Below, one piece after another: positions 48,373 through 59,064 of a DNA stretch of 64,000 nucleotides. The stretch spans positions 21,365 through 85,364 of the forward strand of contig CAKZQZ010000121.1 in the NCBI GenBank assembly GCA_937142855.1, written 5' to 3'. The notes under the pieces were generated by a model. The model had not been told where the DNA came from. It did not search any database and saw only the letters and a list, made by a program, of their open reading frames with translations. A program made the translations under genes and the position numbers. The stretch is from an uncultured Alphaproteobacteria bacterium (GTDB taxonomy: Bacteria > Pseudomonadota > Alphaproteobacteria > Puniceispirillales > Marisalimonadaceae). Numbering within the stretch: position 1 is the first letter of the stretch; each line of letters starts with the position of its first letter.

Positions 48373-49380
48373 TTATTTATTGAAAATATTATTTATATTT
48401 GAAGGTAAGTTTAATCCTAAAAACTCTAAGGTTTTTTTTAAGTCATCTGTAATAGGTGCTTCAATTATTTCACCTGATGGTAATGTAATAGAGTAAGCAT
48501 GAAGTTGTAAATTTTTAATATGATCTGGTTTCCATTTCATACTAGAAATATTTTTATGGCCGGGTAAATCTTGTATAGAAGAATAAACATCAGATAGCCC
48601 TTTGTATTTTCTATCACCTACAATAGGTGCATTTATTGATTCCAAATGAACCCTTAATTGATGAGTTCGTCCCGTCTTTGGATACAAAGCTAATAATCCT
48701 ACTTGAGAGCCAACTATATCTATAACTTTATATTCTGTGATTGAAAATTTTCCTTTATCTTCATCTATAACCATTTTTTGGTTTTCTAAATCTCTAGCTT
48801 TTATTAAAGGAGAATTTATTGTGCCACTTCTTATTTTTGGTGCAGGAGAAACAAGAGCTAAATAAATTTTTAAAATTTTTCTTTCTTTAAAGTAATTTGA
48901 AAGTTTTTTAGCTGAAGTTTGATCTTTTGCAACTAATAACAAACCAGACGTTTCTTTATCAATTCTATGAACAAGCTTCGGTGTTTTGTCTGAACCAAAC
49001 TTATGTTTCAACATATCATCAATATTATATTTAATTTTAGAACCACCTTGAACTGCAAGTCCACAAGGCTTGTTAAAAGCTATATAATCATCACTTTCTT
49101 TAATAAAAATTTCGTTATAGAGTTTTTTGTAATAATGATTATATTCTTGGTTTAAATTTTCTTTTTTATTCAGGTTTAAAAAATCAATTTCATTAGAATA
49201 TTCCAATATTTGACCTGCTGTAACTTTATCAGACGATTTAGTTTTTTTATTATCTAAAAGGATTAACCCTGACCTAAGGCATTTTTCTAAAATACCCTGA
49301 TTAATATTACCTAAAACTCGTCTTATGCATCTATCAATCCTTGAACCATCTTCAGAAACTGGGATTGTTACAATAGCCAT
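48373..49380 (-). CDS. rluC: RluA-family pseudouridine synthase (RluC-like)
   Basis: Converts uridines in 23S rRNA to pseudouridine. The 335 residues start with an S4 RNA-binding domain (DGSRIDRCIRR to ILLDNKK), then the catalytic domain with Asp141 in LVHRIDKETSGLL and GRTHQLRVHL. The S4 domain and length fit RluC or RluD; the specific target position is not certain. The gene order rluC-HAD-ATP12 is a familiar alphaproteobacterial set. Confidence 0.88.
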   Translation of the reverse strand: MAIVTIPVSEDGSRIDRCIRRVLGNINQGILEKCLRSGLILLDNKKTKSSDKVTAGQILEYSNEIDFLNLNKKENLNQEYNHYYKKLYNEIFIKESDDYIAFNKPCGLAVQGGSKIKYNIDDMLKHKFGSDKTPKLVHRIDKETSGLLLVAKDQTSAKKLSNYFKERKILKIYLALVSPAPKIRSGTINSPLIKARDLENQKMVIDEDKGKFSITEYKVIDIVGSQVGLLALYPKTGRTHQLRVHLESINAPIVGDRKYKGLSDVYSSIQDLPGHKNISSMKWKPDHIKNLQLHAYSITLPSGEIIEAPITDDLKKTLEFLGLNLPSNINNIFNK

Positions 49381-49415
49381 TATTTATCCTTGAATAAGAA
49401 TTACATAATATTTTA

Positions 49416-50270
49416 TTAAACACCAAATATCCATCCTTCTTTTTGAGAATTGTTTGGAACTCTCCAAGATTTATCGTTTCTTGATAAAAATCTTAGCGCA
49501 GCAGATGATATTATTGCATCTGCATCATCTTGATCTGATCCTTTAATTATTTGGTTATTTGGCAAAGGTAATGATTTGTAAAAATTTAATCCAGAATTAA
49601 TATTTTCTAAGGTATAACCTTTACCTTTATCCGGTTTAATTTTAGCTAACCTAAAATAAAACGTTGGGAAAATCTCTACTATAACACTTTTTTTTAAGTG
49701 ATTTATTTTTTCAAATGGCCAAATACATGCTTTATTTTTTAATAAATCCAGAACCCTCATGCCAGCAAGTGAACCTGTGCCAACAGCTCCTGGACCTACA
49801 CAATTAAAAGTTGGGCTAGGAGAATGTATCCTATTTTTAGCACAAATTTCTGTTAATCTTCTTCTAGATGAATAAAGCTTTCCTTTTAATCCAGGCGCGT
49901 TAAAAAACTTATTATAAGGATCAATATTCCAAATACCTCCTCCATAAAAATTATGATATTTTGTATTAAGACTTTCAACAAGCTTCCATAATTTGAATAC
50001 ATTTATAGGACTATCTTTTATACCAGGTAAATAGGATGATTTATCATAAAATGGATAAGAAAAAGAGAAATCAAAACCAACCAATACATTTTCTTTTAAA
50101 ATTTCTTCTATTAACCATGAAATTAAAGTAGATCGTGTCCAGAACTTTTGTGGTGGGTTAATAATATAAGGTACTTCATCTCCATTTTTACATTTTGCAA
50201 CACTTATACCTTTCTGGTATTTATTTTTATCACCTGACCAATCTATACCAATATAACTATCAAATTCCAT
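49416..50270 (-). CDS. DUF429-like predicted RNase H-fold protein
   Basis: About 284 residues from the ATG at 50268-50270, where the family pattern begins (SYIGIDWSGD). Motifs consistent with the DUF429 RNase H-like fold are IDWSG, GFDFSFSYPF, the glycine-rich GPGAVGTGSLAG, EIFPTFYF and the acidic SDQDDADAIISSAAL. Activity is unproven. The start lies just past the rplQ terminator, with no Shine-Dalgarno, so it may be leaderless or poorly expressed. An earlier in-frame ATG falls inside the terminator and is unlikely. Confidence 0.75.
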   Translation of the reverse strand: MEFDSYIGIDWSGDKNKYQKGISVAKCKNGDEVPYIINPPQKFWTRSTLISWLIEEILKENVLVGFDFSFSYPFYDKSSYLPGIKDSPINVFKLWKLVESLNTKYHNFYGGGIWNIDPYNKFFNAPGLKGKLYSSRRRLTEICAKNRIHSPSPTFNCVGPGAVGTGSLAGMRVLDLLKNKACIWPFEKINHLKKSVIVEIFPTFYFRLAKIKPDKGKGYTLENINSGLNFYKSLPLPNNQIIKGSDQDDADAIISSAALRFLSRNDKSWRVPNNSQKEGWIFGV

Positions 50271-50277
50271 TATGGAC

Positions 50278-50308
50278 AAAAAAAAACCGTTCATGAAAGA
50301 ACGGTTTT
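50278..50308 (-). terminator. Rho-independent terminator of the ribosomal protein operon
   Basis: On the minus strand AAAACCGTTC pairs with GAACGGTTTT around a six-base loop (50283-50308), and a run of T continues to 50278. It stands 22 bases past the rplQ stop and ends the alpha operon. It is the strongest terminator in the window. Confidence 0.88.
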
Positions 50309-50329
50309 AACCTTTTTTATAATTTAATA

Positions 50330-50770
50330 TTAACCTGCAACAGCCTCTTTAGCCTCATTTTCAGATGAGTCTAAAGTTTGAATTGGACCACTATCTTTAC
50401 CTCTAGCATCTTCATCTCTATCCACTAACTCTATTACTGCCATAGCAGCAGCATCACCGTATCTATAACCAGCTTTTAAAACTCTAGTATATCCACCATT
50501 TCTATCTGCATATCTAGGAGCAAGAGTTCCAAATAATTTTGCAACCATATCCTCGTCTCTTAACTTTGAAAAAGCTTGCCTTCTAGCGTGAAGACTACCT
50601 TTTTTTCCTAATGTAATCAATTTATCCACAATAGGTTTCATAGTTTTAGCTTTAGGAAGAGTAGTTACTATTTGTTCATGTTTAATTATAGCTTGAGCCA
50701 TATTTTTGAATAGCGCTTTTCTATGGGATGAAGTTCTATTTAACTTCTTTCCTTTTATTCTATGTTTCAT
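50330..50770 (-). CDS. rplQ: 50S ribosomal protein L17
   Basis: A large-subunit protein near the exit tunnel. The 146 residues open [21 protein letters not shown], the standard start, and contain the [20 protein letters not shown] core. A short acidic tail (about 25 residues, ending EAVAG) extends beyond the minimal family. It is the last gene of the operon, before the terminator. Confidence 0.97.
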   Translation of the reverse strand: MKHRIKGKKLNRTSSHRKALFKNMAQAIIKHEQIVTTLPKAKTMKPIVDKLITLGKKGSLHARRQAFSKLRDEDMVAKLFGTLAPRYADRNGGYTRVLKAGYRYGDAAAMAVIELVDRDEDARGKDSGPIQTLDSSENEAKEAVAG

Positions 50771-50798
50771 AATTGTCTCCTACGAACAATACTTTGTT

Positions 50799-51815
50799 TT
50801 AAAATGGCTCTTCTATTCTTTTAACTAATTCCTCAATATTCTCTGGAGGCCAATTATCTACGTCCATTCCTAACTCGAGCCCCATAACTTTTAATACTTC
50901 TCTTATTTCATTCAAACTCTTCCTACCAAAATTTGGTGTTCGAAGCATTTCAGGTTCTGACCTCTGTACCAAGTCACCAATATATACAATATTATCATTT
51001 TTTAGACAATTTGCCGATCTAACAGATAGTTCTAATTCATCAACTTTACGTAATAAATTTTTATTGAATGGCAGGTCTTCTAAAACTTCTGGGGTTTCTT
51101 CTTCTTCTGGATCTTCAAAGTTTACAAAGTTACCAAGTTGGTCTTGCATAATTCTAGCTGAAAATGCGACTGCGTCTTCAGGCGTGACAGATCCATCAGT
51201 TGTTACCGTTAAAGATAATTTATCATAATCAGTTTGTTGACCTACACGAGCATTATCAACGTTGTAAGAAACTTGGACAACAGGACTATAAATTGAATCT
51301 ATTGGAATAACGCCTATTGGAGCATCTTCTTTCCTATTTGCAACTGAAGGTACATAACCTTTTCCATTTTCTACAGTGAATTCAATAGAAAGTTTGGCAC
51401 CTTGATCTAGTGTACAAATAACATGGTCTTTATTCATAATTTCAACCTCAGAAGGACATTCAATCATACCCGCTGTAACTGTTGAAGGGCCATCAACTGT
51501 TAAATTTATTTTTTTTACACCATTAAAATCCAATTTTACTTTGATACCTTTAACGTTTAAAATAATATCTGTAAGATCTTCTCTTACTCCAGGTATTGAA
51601 GAAAATTCATGAAGCACACCTTGAACATACATAGATGTAATAGCTGAACCTTGCAGTGAAGATAATAAAATACGTCTTAAGGCATTTCCTAAAGTAACTC
51701 CATACCCTCTCTCAAGAGGCTCAGCAACTATAGTTGAAGTATTTTCCTTATTAGCATCATTTTTAACTTGAAGTTTAGATGGCTTTATTATCTCTTTCCA
51801 ATTCTTTTCAATCAT
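50799..51815 (-). CDS. rpoA: DNA-directed RNA polymerase subunit alpha
   Basis: Scaffold of RNA polymerase and target of activators. The 338 residues have the N-terminal dimerisation domain ([21 protein letters not shown]) and the C-terminal domain with the promoter-UP-element helix region [19 protein letters not shown] and [12 protein letters not shown]. Standard size. It lies between rpsK and rplQ, as in most bacteria. Confidence 0.98.
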   Translation of the reverse strand: MIEKNWKEIIKPSKLQVKNDANKENTSTIVAEPLERGYGVTLGNALRRILLSSLQGSAITSMYVQGVLHEFSSIPGVREDLTDIILNVKGIKVKLDFNGVKKINLTVDGPSTVTAGMIECPSEVEIMNKDHVICTLDQGAKLSIEFTVENGKGYVPSVANRKEDAPIGVIPIDSIYSPVVQVSYNVDNARVGQQTDYDKLSLTVTTDGSVTPEDAVAFSARIMQDQLGNFVNFEDPEEEETPEVLEDLPFNKNLLRKVDELELSVRSANCLKNDNIVYIGDLVQRSEPEMLRTPNFGRKSLNEIREVLKVMGLELGMDVDNWPPENIEELVKRIEEPF

Positions 51816-51841
51816 AATAACTCTCTATAAATATTTTTATT

Positions 51842-52237
51842 TTATACTCTTCTTCGTTTTTTTGGCCTACATCCATTATGAGGAATAGGTGTAACATCCC
51901 TAATAGAATTAACCTGAAAACCAATAGTTTGAAGTGCTCTTAGGGCAGATTCTCTTCCAGAACCTGGACCTTGGACTTGAATATCAACTGTCTTAACACC
52001 ATGTTCTGATGCTTTTTTTCCTGCATCCTCGGCCGCAAGTTGAGCGGCGTATGGTGTTGATTTACGAGATCCTTTAAAACCCATACTTCCTGCGGATGAC
52101 CATGAAATAGCATTTCCTTGAATATCCGTAATTGTTACTACAGTATTGTTAAAAGAGGAATTAACATGGGCAACAGCATTAGTCACATTCTTTTTTTCTT
52201 TTTTTCTTATTCTTGTTTGAGTAGGTTGTTTAACCAT
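51842..52237 (-). CDS. rpsK: 30S ribosomal protein S11
   Basis: A small-subunit platform protein that contacts the 3' end of 16S rRNA. The 131 residues contain [16 protein letters not shown] and the [13 protein letters not shown] signature; the ending [13 protein letters not shown] is characteristic. It lies 24 bases after rpsM on the same strand. Confidence 0.98.
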   Translation of the reverse strand: MVKQPTQTRIRKKEKKNVTNAVAHVNSSFNNTVVTITDIQGNAISWSSAGSMGFKGSRKSTPYAAQLAAEDAGKKASEHGVKTVDIQVQGPGSGRESALRALQTIGFQVNSIRDVTPIPHNGCRPKKRRRV

Positions 52238-52261
52238 AGTAATAGTATCTCCCTTTAAGGA

Positions 52262-52630
52262 TTATTTCTTTTTACCAGCAATAGCTTTTGCTGGACCTTT
52301 TCTTGTTCTTGCGTTTGTATGAGTTCTTTGGCCTCTTACAGGAAGATTTTTTCTATGCCTTAAACCTCTTAGGCATCCTAAATCTAAATATCTTTTAATA
52401 TCCATCGATGTTTTTCTTCTTAAATCACCCTCAACTAAATAATCAGCATCTATAATATCTCTTATTTTTGTTAACTCATCCTCTGACAGATTATTTATTC
52501 TTTTATCTTCAGTTATCCCAACTTTTTTGCATATACTTTTTGATCCAGTTAAACCAATACCATGAACATAGGTTAATGCTATGTGTACCCTTTTGTTTGT
52601 AGGTACATTAACTCCAGCTATACGTGCCAC
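52262..52630 (-). CDS. rpsM: 30S ribosomal protein S13
   Basis: A small-subunit head protein touching P-site tRNA and the intersubunit bridge. The 122 residues begin [20 protein letters not shown], the family start, and end with the basic [14 protein letters not shown] tail. A strong promoter precedes it in the gap after adk, so the alpha operon may be expressed separately from the spc operon. Confidence 0.98.
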   Translation of the reverse strand: MARIAGVNVPTNKRVHIALTYVHGIGLTGSKSICKKVGITEDKRINNLSEDELTKIRDIIDADYLVEGDLRRKTSMDIKRYLDLGCLRGLRHRKNLPVRGQRTHTNARTRKGPAKAIAGKKK

Positions 52631-52680
52631 ATAATTCTCCTTTTCTTTTTTTTGGATCTATAAAAAGTAATAGATCGCGA

Positions 52681-52708
52681 ATTATAATCTTAACAAAAAT
52701 ACAGTCAA
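52681..52708 (-). promoter_or_regulatory. Promoter for rpsM-rpsK-rpoA-rplQ
   Basis: On the minus strand TTGACT (52703-52708) and a perfect TATAAT (52681-52686) are separated by 16 bases. The start point would fall near 52673, giving a leader of about 40 bases before rpsM. It is the best-matching sigma-70 type promoter in the window. Confidence 0.7.
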
Positions 52709-52722
52709 ACTTTTTATACTTT

Positions 52723-53286
52723 TCATAATGAATTTAATATTTCTTCTGATACTTCATCTATACTCAACATGCCGTTAATAGTAATAAGCTTGTCCATGTT
52801 ACTGTAAAAATTCAGTACAGGTTTAGTATCTTTTTTATAAATTTCTATTCTATTCTTAAGTACATTAGAATTATCGTCATCTCTGCTATTGTTCGTTTCT
52901 AAAGCTCTTGTAGTTATTCTTTGAATTAAAATCTCTTCTTCAACGTCTATTTCTATTATCTTATCAATGTCAATTTGATGTTTTTTTAAAATTTTATCTA
53001 GCTCTATAGCTTGATTCAAAGTCCTAGGAAAACCGTCAAGAATAAAACCATTATTACAATCAGGTTTACTTAGTCTTTTTTCAATTATTGACATTATAAT
53101 TTCATCAGGAACTAGATCACCTCTGTCCATTATATTTTTTGCACTCAAACCTAAGTCTGTTTTAGACCTAACCTCTTCTCTTAATATGTCACCTGTTGAT
53201 ATTTGAATAATATTAAATTTATTAATAAGGAACTTTGCTTGAGTTCCTTTTCCTGCACCTGGGGGACCAAACAATATTAAGTTCAT
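52723..53286 (-). CDS. adk: Adenylate kinase
   Basis: Interconverts ATP, AMP and ADP. The 187 residues have the P-loop GPPGAGKGTQ (7-16), the AMP-binding STGDILREEV and the DGFPRTLNQA segment. The lid is of the short type, as is usual in alphaproteobacteria. It lies immediately after secY with no gap, within the spc operon order secY-adk. Confidence 0.97.
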   Translation of the reverse strand: MNLILFGPPGAGKGTQAKFLINKFNIIQISTGDILREEVRSKTDLGLSAKNIMDRGDLVPDEIIMSIIEKRLSKPDCNNGFILDGFPRTLNQAIELDKILKKHQIDIDKIIEIDVEEEILIQRITTRALETNNSRDDDNSNVLKNRIEIYKKDTKPVLNFYSNMDKLITINGMLSIDEVSEEILNSL

Positions 53287-54615
53287 TTATCTTCTGGCCC
53301 CTCTTAATTTTGTTTTTTTAATCAAACCAGAATATCTGTGAGCAATTAAATGAGACTGAGCTTGAGCTACTGTATCCATAGAAACAGTTACTACAATAAG
53401 TAAACTGGTACCACCAAGGTAAAATGGTATAGAGTATTTCGAAATTAAAATTTCAGGTAATATACAAACAGCAGCTAAATACGTCGCACCTATCGCAGTT
53501 AACCTTGTCAATACAAAATCTAGATAGTCAGAGGTTGGAGGCCCTGGTCTAATACCTGGTACATAACCTCCATTTCTTTTCAAGTTATCAGCAGTTTCGT
53601 CAGGATTAAAAACAATAGCAGTGTAAAAAAAGGCAAAAAACACAATTAGGCTAATATATAAAGCTAAATATAAGGGCTGCCCTCTTCCAAAATATGAATT
53701 AAGCGTTAGTACCCAATCTGAACTGTTACCATCTATACCAGAAAAGGAAGACAAAGAAGTTGGTAAGAGAAGAAGTGCTGATGCAAAAATTGGGGGAATG
53801 ACACCAGGAACATTGATTTTTAAAGGAAGATGCGAGGAGTCACCTTGAAACATCTTATTGCCCATTTGTCTTTTAGGATATTGTACAACAATCTTTCTTT
53901 GAGAACGTTCAATAAATACAATAAACACAATGACAGCTATAGCTAATATAAAAATAGCAACAATTAAAAAAGATGAAATTGAACCTGTTCTTCCTTGCTC
54001 TAAAATTTGTGCTAACGCCCTTGGCAATTCAGCAACAATGCCAGAAAAAATAATAAGCGAAACTCCATTACCTAAACCTCTTGATGTAATTTGCTCCCCT
54101 AACCATAACAAAAACATCACGGAACCCACCAAGGTCACAACTGTTGTAACCTTAAAAAATACACCAGGATTGTTTACAAGAGATCCAGATGAACCTGTAG
54201 TACCTTCAAGGGCGACTGCGAAACCATATGCCTGGACTGTTGCAAGTAGGACTGTTAAATACCTAGTATATTGATTGATTGTTTTTCTTCCAGACTCTCC
54301 ATCCTTTTTAAGTTGAGACATCTGTGGTGAAATTGAGGTCATTAATTGCATAATAATTGATGCTGATATGTAAGGTAGTATCGTAAGAGCAAAAATTGTC
54401 ATACGTCCTAAGGCTCCACCTGAAAACATATTAAACATACCTAAAACGCCATTATTAGCGTTGTTGACAATTTCAGATAATGCAACAGCATTTATTCCAG
54501 GCACAGGAATGTACGTGCCCAGCCTATAAACAATAAGGGCACCAAGAGTAAATAAAATTCTCTGACGTAGTTCGGTAGCCTGACCTAGAACTCCAAACAT
54601 ACTTTCATTGGCCAT
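53287..54615 (-). CDS. secY: Preprotein translocase subunit SecY
   Basis: The central pore of the Sec translocon in the inner membrane. The 442 residues hold about ten transmembrane helices. The plug and pore-ring region VPGINAVALSEI, the GLGNGVSLIIFSGI loop and the C-terminal cytoplasmic tail ending RGARR are recognisable. It follows rplO by three bases. Confidence 0.98.
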   Translation of the reverse strand: MANESMFGVLGQATELRQRILFTLGALIVYRLGTYIPVPGINAVALSEIVNNANNGVLGMFNMFSGGALGRMTIFALTILPYISASIIMQLMTSISPQMSQLKKDGESGRKTINQYTRYLTVLLATVQAYGFAVALEGTTGSSGSLVNNPGVFFKVTTVVTLVGSVMFLLWLGEQITSRGLGNGVSLIIFSGIVAELPRALAQILEQGRTGSISSFLIVAIFILAIAVIVFIVFIERSQRKIVVQYPKRQMGNKMFQGDSSHLPLKINVPGVIPPIFASALLLLPTSLSSFSGIDGNSSDWVLTLNSYFGRGQPLYLALYISLIVFFAFFYTAIVFNPDETADNLKRNGGYVPGIRPGPPTSDYLDFVLTRLTAIGATYLAAVCILPEILISKYSIPFYLGGTSLLIVVTVSMDTVAQAQSHLIAHRYSGLIKKTKLRGARR

Positions 54616-54618
54616 AAA

Positions 54619-55119
54619 TTAAACCTCAGCTTTTTCAGCTTTTTCTTTAACTGATTTTTTATTATTCACAATTAAAACTGATCCCCCTAAAGTTTCGACT
54701 TTCTGCTTTGCTGAAGAAGAAAAGGAAGTAACTTCAATATTAATCTTGTTTTTTAATTCACCCTTGGCTAATAGTTTTGTTCTTGAGGTTTCAGACTTTA
54801 CTAAGCCAATATCCATTAATGTTTTATGGTTTATTATTTTATTTGGATCTATAACCTTGTTAACAATTAATTGTTCTATCTTTTCAATATTAAGCTCTAT
54901 GTAAGGTACCCTATTTATGTTGTTAAAACCTCTTTTTGGTAAACGTCTGTGTATAGGCATCTGACCACCTTCAAAACCTTTTATAGAAACACCAGATCTA
55001 GCTTTCTGACCTTTGTGACCTTTTCCAGACGTTTTACCAGTTCCTGAACCTATACCTCTGCCAACTCTTTTTCTTTCTTTGTTAGCACCTTTATTATCTT
55101 TTATATTATTGAGATTCAT
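54619..55119 (-). CDS. rplO: 50S ribosomal protein L15
   Basis: A late-assembly large-subunit protein. The N-terminal basic, glycine-rich region RVGRGIGSGTGKTSGKGHKGQKAR and the MPIHRRLPKRGF segment define the family. The 166 residues include a C-terminal lysine/glutamate-rich tail. Confidence 0.97.
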   Translation of the reverse strand: MNLNNIKDNKGANKERKRVGRGIGSGTGKTSGKGHKGQKARSGVSIKGFEGGQMPIHRRLPKRGFNNINRVPYIELNIEKIEQLIVNKVIDPNKIINHKTLMDIGLVKSETSRTKLLAKGELKNKINIEVTSFSSSAKQKVETLGGSVLIVNNKKSVKEKAEKAEV

Positions 55120-55149
55120 AAAAATTTTCCTTAATTAGCTTGCCTTGAA

Positions 55150-55332
55150 TTAATTAGTCACAACTAGATGCTTAACCTTATTAATCATACCTCTTATAGA
55201 AGGAGTGTCTTCTAACTCTCTAGTTCTTCCAATTTTGTTTAGGCCAAGTCCAATAAGAGTTTGTTTTTGATATGATTTTCTACCAATTGGACTTTTTGTT
55301 TGAGTTACTACAACAGTTTTTTTCTCTGACAT
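55150..55332 (-). CDS. rpmD: 50S ribosomal protein L30
   Basis: A small 60-residue large-subunit protein with the typical [23 protein letters not shown] core and the terminal [11 protein letters not shown] segment. It lies in the standard position between rpsE and rplO. Confidence 0.96.
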   Translation of the reverse strand: MSEKKTVVVTQTKSPIGRKSYQKQTLIGLGLNKIGRTRELEDTPSIRGMINKVKHLVVTN

Positions 55333-55354
55333 AATAGCGCCTACCTAATTTTTG

Positions 55355-55906
55355 TTAATTAATTGTTTCGGGATTTGTTTTATTTCCAAATATATCAGCA
55401 ACTTTTTTGCCTCTCTTATTGGCAATATTTCTAGGTGAATTCATTGAATTAAAAGCATCAAATGTTGCTTTTATCATATTATGTGGATTAGACGTCCCAA
55501 TTGATTTTGCAACTACGTCTTGGACACCCAAGGTTTCAAAAACAGCTCTCATTGGCCCACCTGCAATAATACCTGTACCAGAAGGGGCACTTCTAAGAAC
55601 AACACGGCCAGCGCCATAATGACCTTTCATATCATGATGAAGAGTACGACCTTCTTTCATTGGCACTTTAACCATATTTTTTTTAGCATCGTCAGTCGCT
55701 TTTTTTATAGCCTCAGGAACTTCCTTTGCTTTTCCAGTTCCAAAACCAACTTTACCTCTTTGATCACCAACAACAACCAATGCGGCAAAACCAAAACGTC
55801 TACCACCTTTGACAACCTTAGCAACTCTGTTAATACCAACCAGTTTGTCAACTAAATCGGAATCTTCTTTACTGTTGTTTTTATCTTGTTTTTGAACCCT
55901 TGCCAT
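55355..55906 (-). CDS. rpsE: 30S ribosomal protein S5
   Basis: Contributes to decoding accuracy and mRNA unwinding at the entry site. The 183 residues contain the family signature [22 protein letters not shown] and the S5 C-terminal domain ([19 protein letters not shown]). It lies between rplR and rpmD. Confidence 0.98.
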   Translation of the reverse strand: MARVQKQDKNNSKEDSDLVDKLVGINRVAKVVKGGRRFGFAALVVVGDQRGKVGFGTGKAKEVPEAIKKATDDAKKNMVKVPMKEGRTLHHDMKGHYGAGRVVLRSAPSGTGIIAGGPMRAVFETLGVQDVVAKSIGTSNPHNMIKATFDAFNSMNSPRNIANKRGKKVADIFGNKTNPETIN

Positions 55907-55915
55907 TATAAACCC

Positions 55916-56278
55916 CTAAAATTTTAATCCACTGTCTCTAGCAGCCTCAGCTAAAGTTTTTACTCTGCCATGATACACATATCCGCCTCTGTCAAAGACA
56001 ACATTAGTGATACCTTTTTTAATAGCTTTTTCAGCAATCAATTTGCCAACGACACCTGCCACTTCCTTATTACCACAATTTTTATATTGTTTTTTTATTT
56101 CACCTTCTAAACTTGAAGCAGAGGTAAGTGTTATCCCTTCGTTATCGTCTATTATTTGTCCATAGATATGCTTGCTGGATTTATAAACAGACAATCTAAG
56201 CTTCCCTATGGATTTTTTTCTTAAAGAAGCTCTATTTCTTTTTTTTCTTTTCTCATGTAAGGACATTGAATTAGTCAT
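55916..56278 (-). CDS. rplR: 50S ribosomal protein L18
   Basis: Binds 5S rRNA. The 120 residues include [19 protein letters not shown] and the [26 protein letters not shown] signature stretch, ending DSGLKF. Its start overlaps the stop of rplF by one base. Confidence 0.97.
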   Translation of the reverse strand: MTNSMSLHEKRKKRNRASLRKKSIGKLRLSVYKSSKHIYGQIIDDNEGITLTSASSLEGEIKKQYKNCGNKEVAGVVGKLIAEKAIKKGITNVVFDRGGYVYHGRVKTLAEAARDSGLKF

Positions 56279-56811
56279 TATTTTTTCTTACCTTCTTTTC
56301 GTAAAATAAATTCATTTGCATAGCGAATTCCTTTGCCTTTAAAAGGTTCCGGAGGCCTTTTAGAGCGAACTAAAGCAGCAAATTCACCAAGTTTCTGTTT
56401 ATCAGCTCCAGAAATAGTGAATTTTGTGTTTCCGTCCATTTTAATTGTAAGGCCATCCGGGACGTCAATCTCAACAGGATGGCTAAGACCTAAACTCAGT
56501 GATAATTTATTTCCTTGTAAATTACCTCTGTAACCAACACCTACGATTTCCATCTCTTTATTAAAACCTTCGCTTACTCCCTGTACAGCACTATTTATAA
56601 GAGCTCTTGTTGTACCCCAAAGAGCTTTATCACGTGAGTTTTTTTCTTTAGGAGATACAGTAATTATATTTTCTTTTACAGATACCTCTACGCTATCACT
56701 TACAAGTGCACTTAGTTCACCTTTTTTACCTTTTACCCAAAAGCTTTTATCATGTTGTTTGAATTCAACACCTTCTGGGATTTGAATAGTAGCCTGACCA
56801 ACTCTTGACAT
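56278..56811 (-). CDS. rplF: 50S ribosomal protein L6
   Basis: Large-subunit protein near the factor-binding site. From the ATG at 56811, preceded by AGGAG, it has 177 residues and starts [11 protein letters not shown], as L6 does. An in-frame ATG 13 codons earlier overlaps rpsH and is not used. The C-terminal [16 protein letters not shown] signature is present. Confidence 0.97.
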   Translation of the reverse strand: MSRVGQATIQIPEGVEFKQHDKSFWVKGKKGELSALVSDSVEVSVKENIITVSPKEKNSRDKALWGTTRALINSAVQGVSEGFNKEMEIVGVGYRGNLQGNKLSLSLGLSHPVEIDVPDGLTIKMDGNTKFTISGADKQKLGEFAALVRSKRPPEPFKGKGIRYANEFILRKEGKKK

Positions 56812-56821
56812 TAACTTACTC

Positions 56822-57220
56822 CTAAAATACCTGACATAGAACTTCGCCACCTACGTGAGCAGCTCTTGCTTCATTATCGCTCATCACTCCCCGAGGAGTA
56901 GATAAAATAGAAATACCAAGCCCATTATATGTGCGAGGTAAATCGCTTATCCCTGAATAAACCCTTCTACCTGGTGTTGACACTCTTTTAATCTCGTTGA
57001 TTACAGGCTTGCCTTCATAATACTTTAGCTCAATTTGAAATTCATGAATGCCAGGTCTTTTTTCAACTTTTGAAAAATTACGAATATAACCTTCCCTTTT
57101 AAGAACGTCTAAAACATTAGCTCTAAACCTTGATGCCGGGGCGTTAACCACCGATTTTTTTGCAGATTGACCATTTCTTATTCTGGTCAACATATCTCCA
57201 AGAGTATCACTCATTGACAT
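56822..57220 (-). CDS. rpsH: 30S ribosomal protein S8
   Basis: A central-domain small-subunit protein and, in E. coli, the regulator of the spc operon. The 132 residues include [14 protein letters not shown] and the C-terminal [18 protein letters not shown] signature. AAAGG stands eight bases before the chosen ATG. Confidence 0.98.
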   Translation of the reverse strand: MSMSDTLGDMLTRIRNGQSAKKSVVNAPASRFRANVLDVLKREGYIRNFSKVEKRPGIHEFQIELKYYEGKPVINEIKRVSTPGRRVYSGISDLPRTYNGLGISILSTPRGVMSDNEARAAHVGGEVLCQVF

Positions 57221-57233
57221 AATTAATACCTTT

Positions 57234-57539
57234 CTACCAACTTGATTTAACCATGCCTGGAATTTGTCCAGACAAAGCTAGTTCTCTTAGCGCAATTCGT
57301 GACATTTTAACTTTTCTATAATATCCACGAGGCCTACCTGTAATTAAACATCTATTCCTTAATCTTGTTTTAGCTCCATTTCTTGGCATTTGAGCAAGCT
57401 TTAACTGAGCTTCAAACCTTTCTTCAATAGGAAGTGATCTATTAGAGCAAATAGCTTTTAATCTATCTCTTCTTGACTTATTTTTTTTAACTTGAGTTTC
57501 TTTATTTAAGTTTTTTTGGATAGCGCTTTTTTTGGCCAT
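57234..57539 (-). CDS. rpsN: 30S ribosomal protein S14
   Basis: 101 residues of the long, zinc-free form (no CxxC motifs). [23 protein letters not shown] is the family signature. It lies between rplE and rpsH in the standard order. Confidence 0.97.
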   Translation of the reverse strand: MAKKSAIQKNLNKETQVKKNKSRRDRLKAICSNRSLPIEERFEAQLKLAQMPRNGAKTRLRNRCLITGRPRGYYRKVKMSRIALRELALSGQIPGMVKSSW

Positions 57540-57557
57540 CTTTATCTCCTAATAAAA

Positions 57558-58115
57558 TTATTGTTGATTAAATGGAAAATCAAATCCATTTAATAACTCT
57601 TTAGCTTCACCATCTGTTTTTGCAGAAGTTACAAAAATTATATCCATACCTCTAGCTGAATCTACATTGTCATATTCAATTTCAGGAAATACAAATTGTT
57701 CTTTAAGACCCAAAGCATAATTACCATTACCATCAAAACTTTTAGGATTAATACCCCTGAAATCTCTAACTCTTGGAAGTGCAATATTTATAAATCTATC
57801 AACAAATTCATACATTTTACTTTTACGAAGAGTAACTTTAACACCTATGGGCATACCTTCTCTAAGTTTAAAACTAGCATTTGCTTTTTTTGATTTAGTT
57901 ACAATTGGCTTTTGACCAGTTATTAAAGACAATTCATTAACCGCTGAGTCTATTTTTTTGCTGTCTTTTACAGCTTCCCCCACACCCATATTTATGACGA
58001 CTTTTTCAAGTTTAGGGATTTCAAAGTCATTCTTGTAATTGAATTTTTCTTTCAATGACTTTGTTATCTCATTGTTATATTTATCTTGCAACCTTACGGT
58101 CATTAACTTCTCCAT
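57558..58115 (-). CDS. rplE: 50S ribosomal protein L5
   Basis: Binds 5S rRNA and contacts the P-site tRNA. The 185 residues include the [16 protein letters not shown] signature, [16 protein letters not shown] and [15 protein letters not shown]. Confidence 0.98.
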   Translation of the reverse strand: MEKLMTVRLQDKYNNEITKSLKEKFNYKNDFEIPKLEKVVINMGVGEAVKDSKKIDSAVNELSLITGQKPIVTKSKKANASFKLREGMPIGVKVTLRKSKMYEFVDRFINIALPRVRDFRGINPKSFDGNGNYALGLKEQFVFPEIEYDNVDSARGMDIIFVTSAKTDGEAKELLNGFDFPFNQQ

Positions 58116-58116
58116 T

Positions 58117-58437
58117 TTACTTATCTAACAAAGATCCTGAAGTAACAGAAACTCTCTTCTTAACGCCATCTTTAACTTCATATTTTACTCTGGTAGGTTT
58201 GCCAGTATCCGGGTCTAAATGTGATACATTAGAAATATGAATTGAGGCTTCCTTTTCTTCAATTTTACCTGGGTTTTCTTGAGTAGCTTTCCTATGATGT
58301 TTAACTATATTAACACCCTCAACCACAACCCTATCTTTGTTTTTTATAACAGATAAAATATTCCCAGTTTTACCCTTATCTTTACCGGCAATAACAACAA
58401 CATTATCTCCAGTTTTGATCTTAAATTTTCTATTCAT
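58117..58437 (-). CDS. rplX: 50S ribosomal protein L24
   Basis: An early assembly protein with a KOW motif at the N-terminus ([19 protein letters not shown]). The 106 residues contain [19 protein letters not shown]. The start overlaps the last base of the rplN stop. Confidence 0.97.
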   Translation of the reverse strand: MNRKFKIKTGDNVVVIAGKDKGKTGNILSVIKNKDRVVVEGVNIVKHHRKATQENPGKIEEKEASIHISNVSHLDPDTGKPTRVKYEVKDGVKKRVSVTSGSLLDK

Positions 58438-58805
58438 TACAAAACCTCCGGAGCAAGAGATACAATTTTCATAAATTTTCTTCCTCTTAACTCTCTTGTT
58501 ACAGGACCAAAAATCCTTGTCCCTATAGGTTCGTTACTTTTGTTTACTAAAACTGCAGCATTTTTATCAAATCTAATGCATGTCCCATCGTTCCTGCGAA
58601 CTTCTTTTGAAGTTCTAACTATAACGGCTCTGTGGACATCGCCTTTTTTTACACGCCCTCTGGGAATAGCTTCTTTAATAGAAACAACAATTACATCGCC
58701 GACAGCTGCAGTTTTACGTCCAGAACCACCTAAAACTTTAATACACTGAACTCTTCTAGCCCCTGAGTTATCAGCCACCTCTAAATTACTTTGCATTTGT
58801 ATCAT
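58437..58805 (-). CDS. rplN: 50S ribosomal protein L14
   Basis: An intersubunit-bridge protein. The 122 residues start [17 protein letters not shown], the family opening, and contain [23 protein letters not shown]. Confidence 0.98.
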   Translation of the reverse strand: MIQMQSNLEVADNSGARRVQCIKVLGGSGRKTAAVGDVIVVSIKEAIPRGRVKKGDVHRAVIVRTSKEVRRNDGTCIRFDKNAAVLVNKSNEPIGTRIFGPVTRELRGRKFMKIVSLAPEVL

Positions 58806-58826
58806 TTTTTATCTCCCAAACATCTT

Positions 58827-59054
58827 CTAATATAAAACTTCAAAACGTTTATTTTTTGAAATAGGAGTACATTCTTGAATACTTACAACGTCACCAATAT
58901 TAAATTTATTTTGACTGTCATGTGCAGAAATCTTTTTTGATTTAGTTACAAACTTTTTATATATTGGATGCATTATTTTTCTTTCTATCAAAACTGTAAT
59001 AGTTTTTTCAGCTTTGTTACTAACAACCTTTCCAGTTAATATTCTTTTAGGCAT
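58827..59054 (-). CDS. rpsQ: 30S ribosomal protein S17
   Basis: An OB-fold small-subunit protein of 75 residues. [15 protein letters not shown] and the [20 protein letters not shown] signature are clear. Confidence 0.97.
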   Translation of the reverse strand: MPKRILTGKVVSNKAEKTITVLIERKIMHPIYKKFVTKSKKISAHDSQNKFNIGDVVSIQECTPISKNKRFEVLY

Positions 59055-59064
59055 ATTATTTTCC

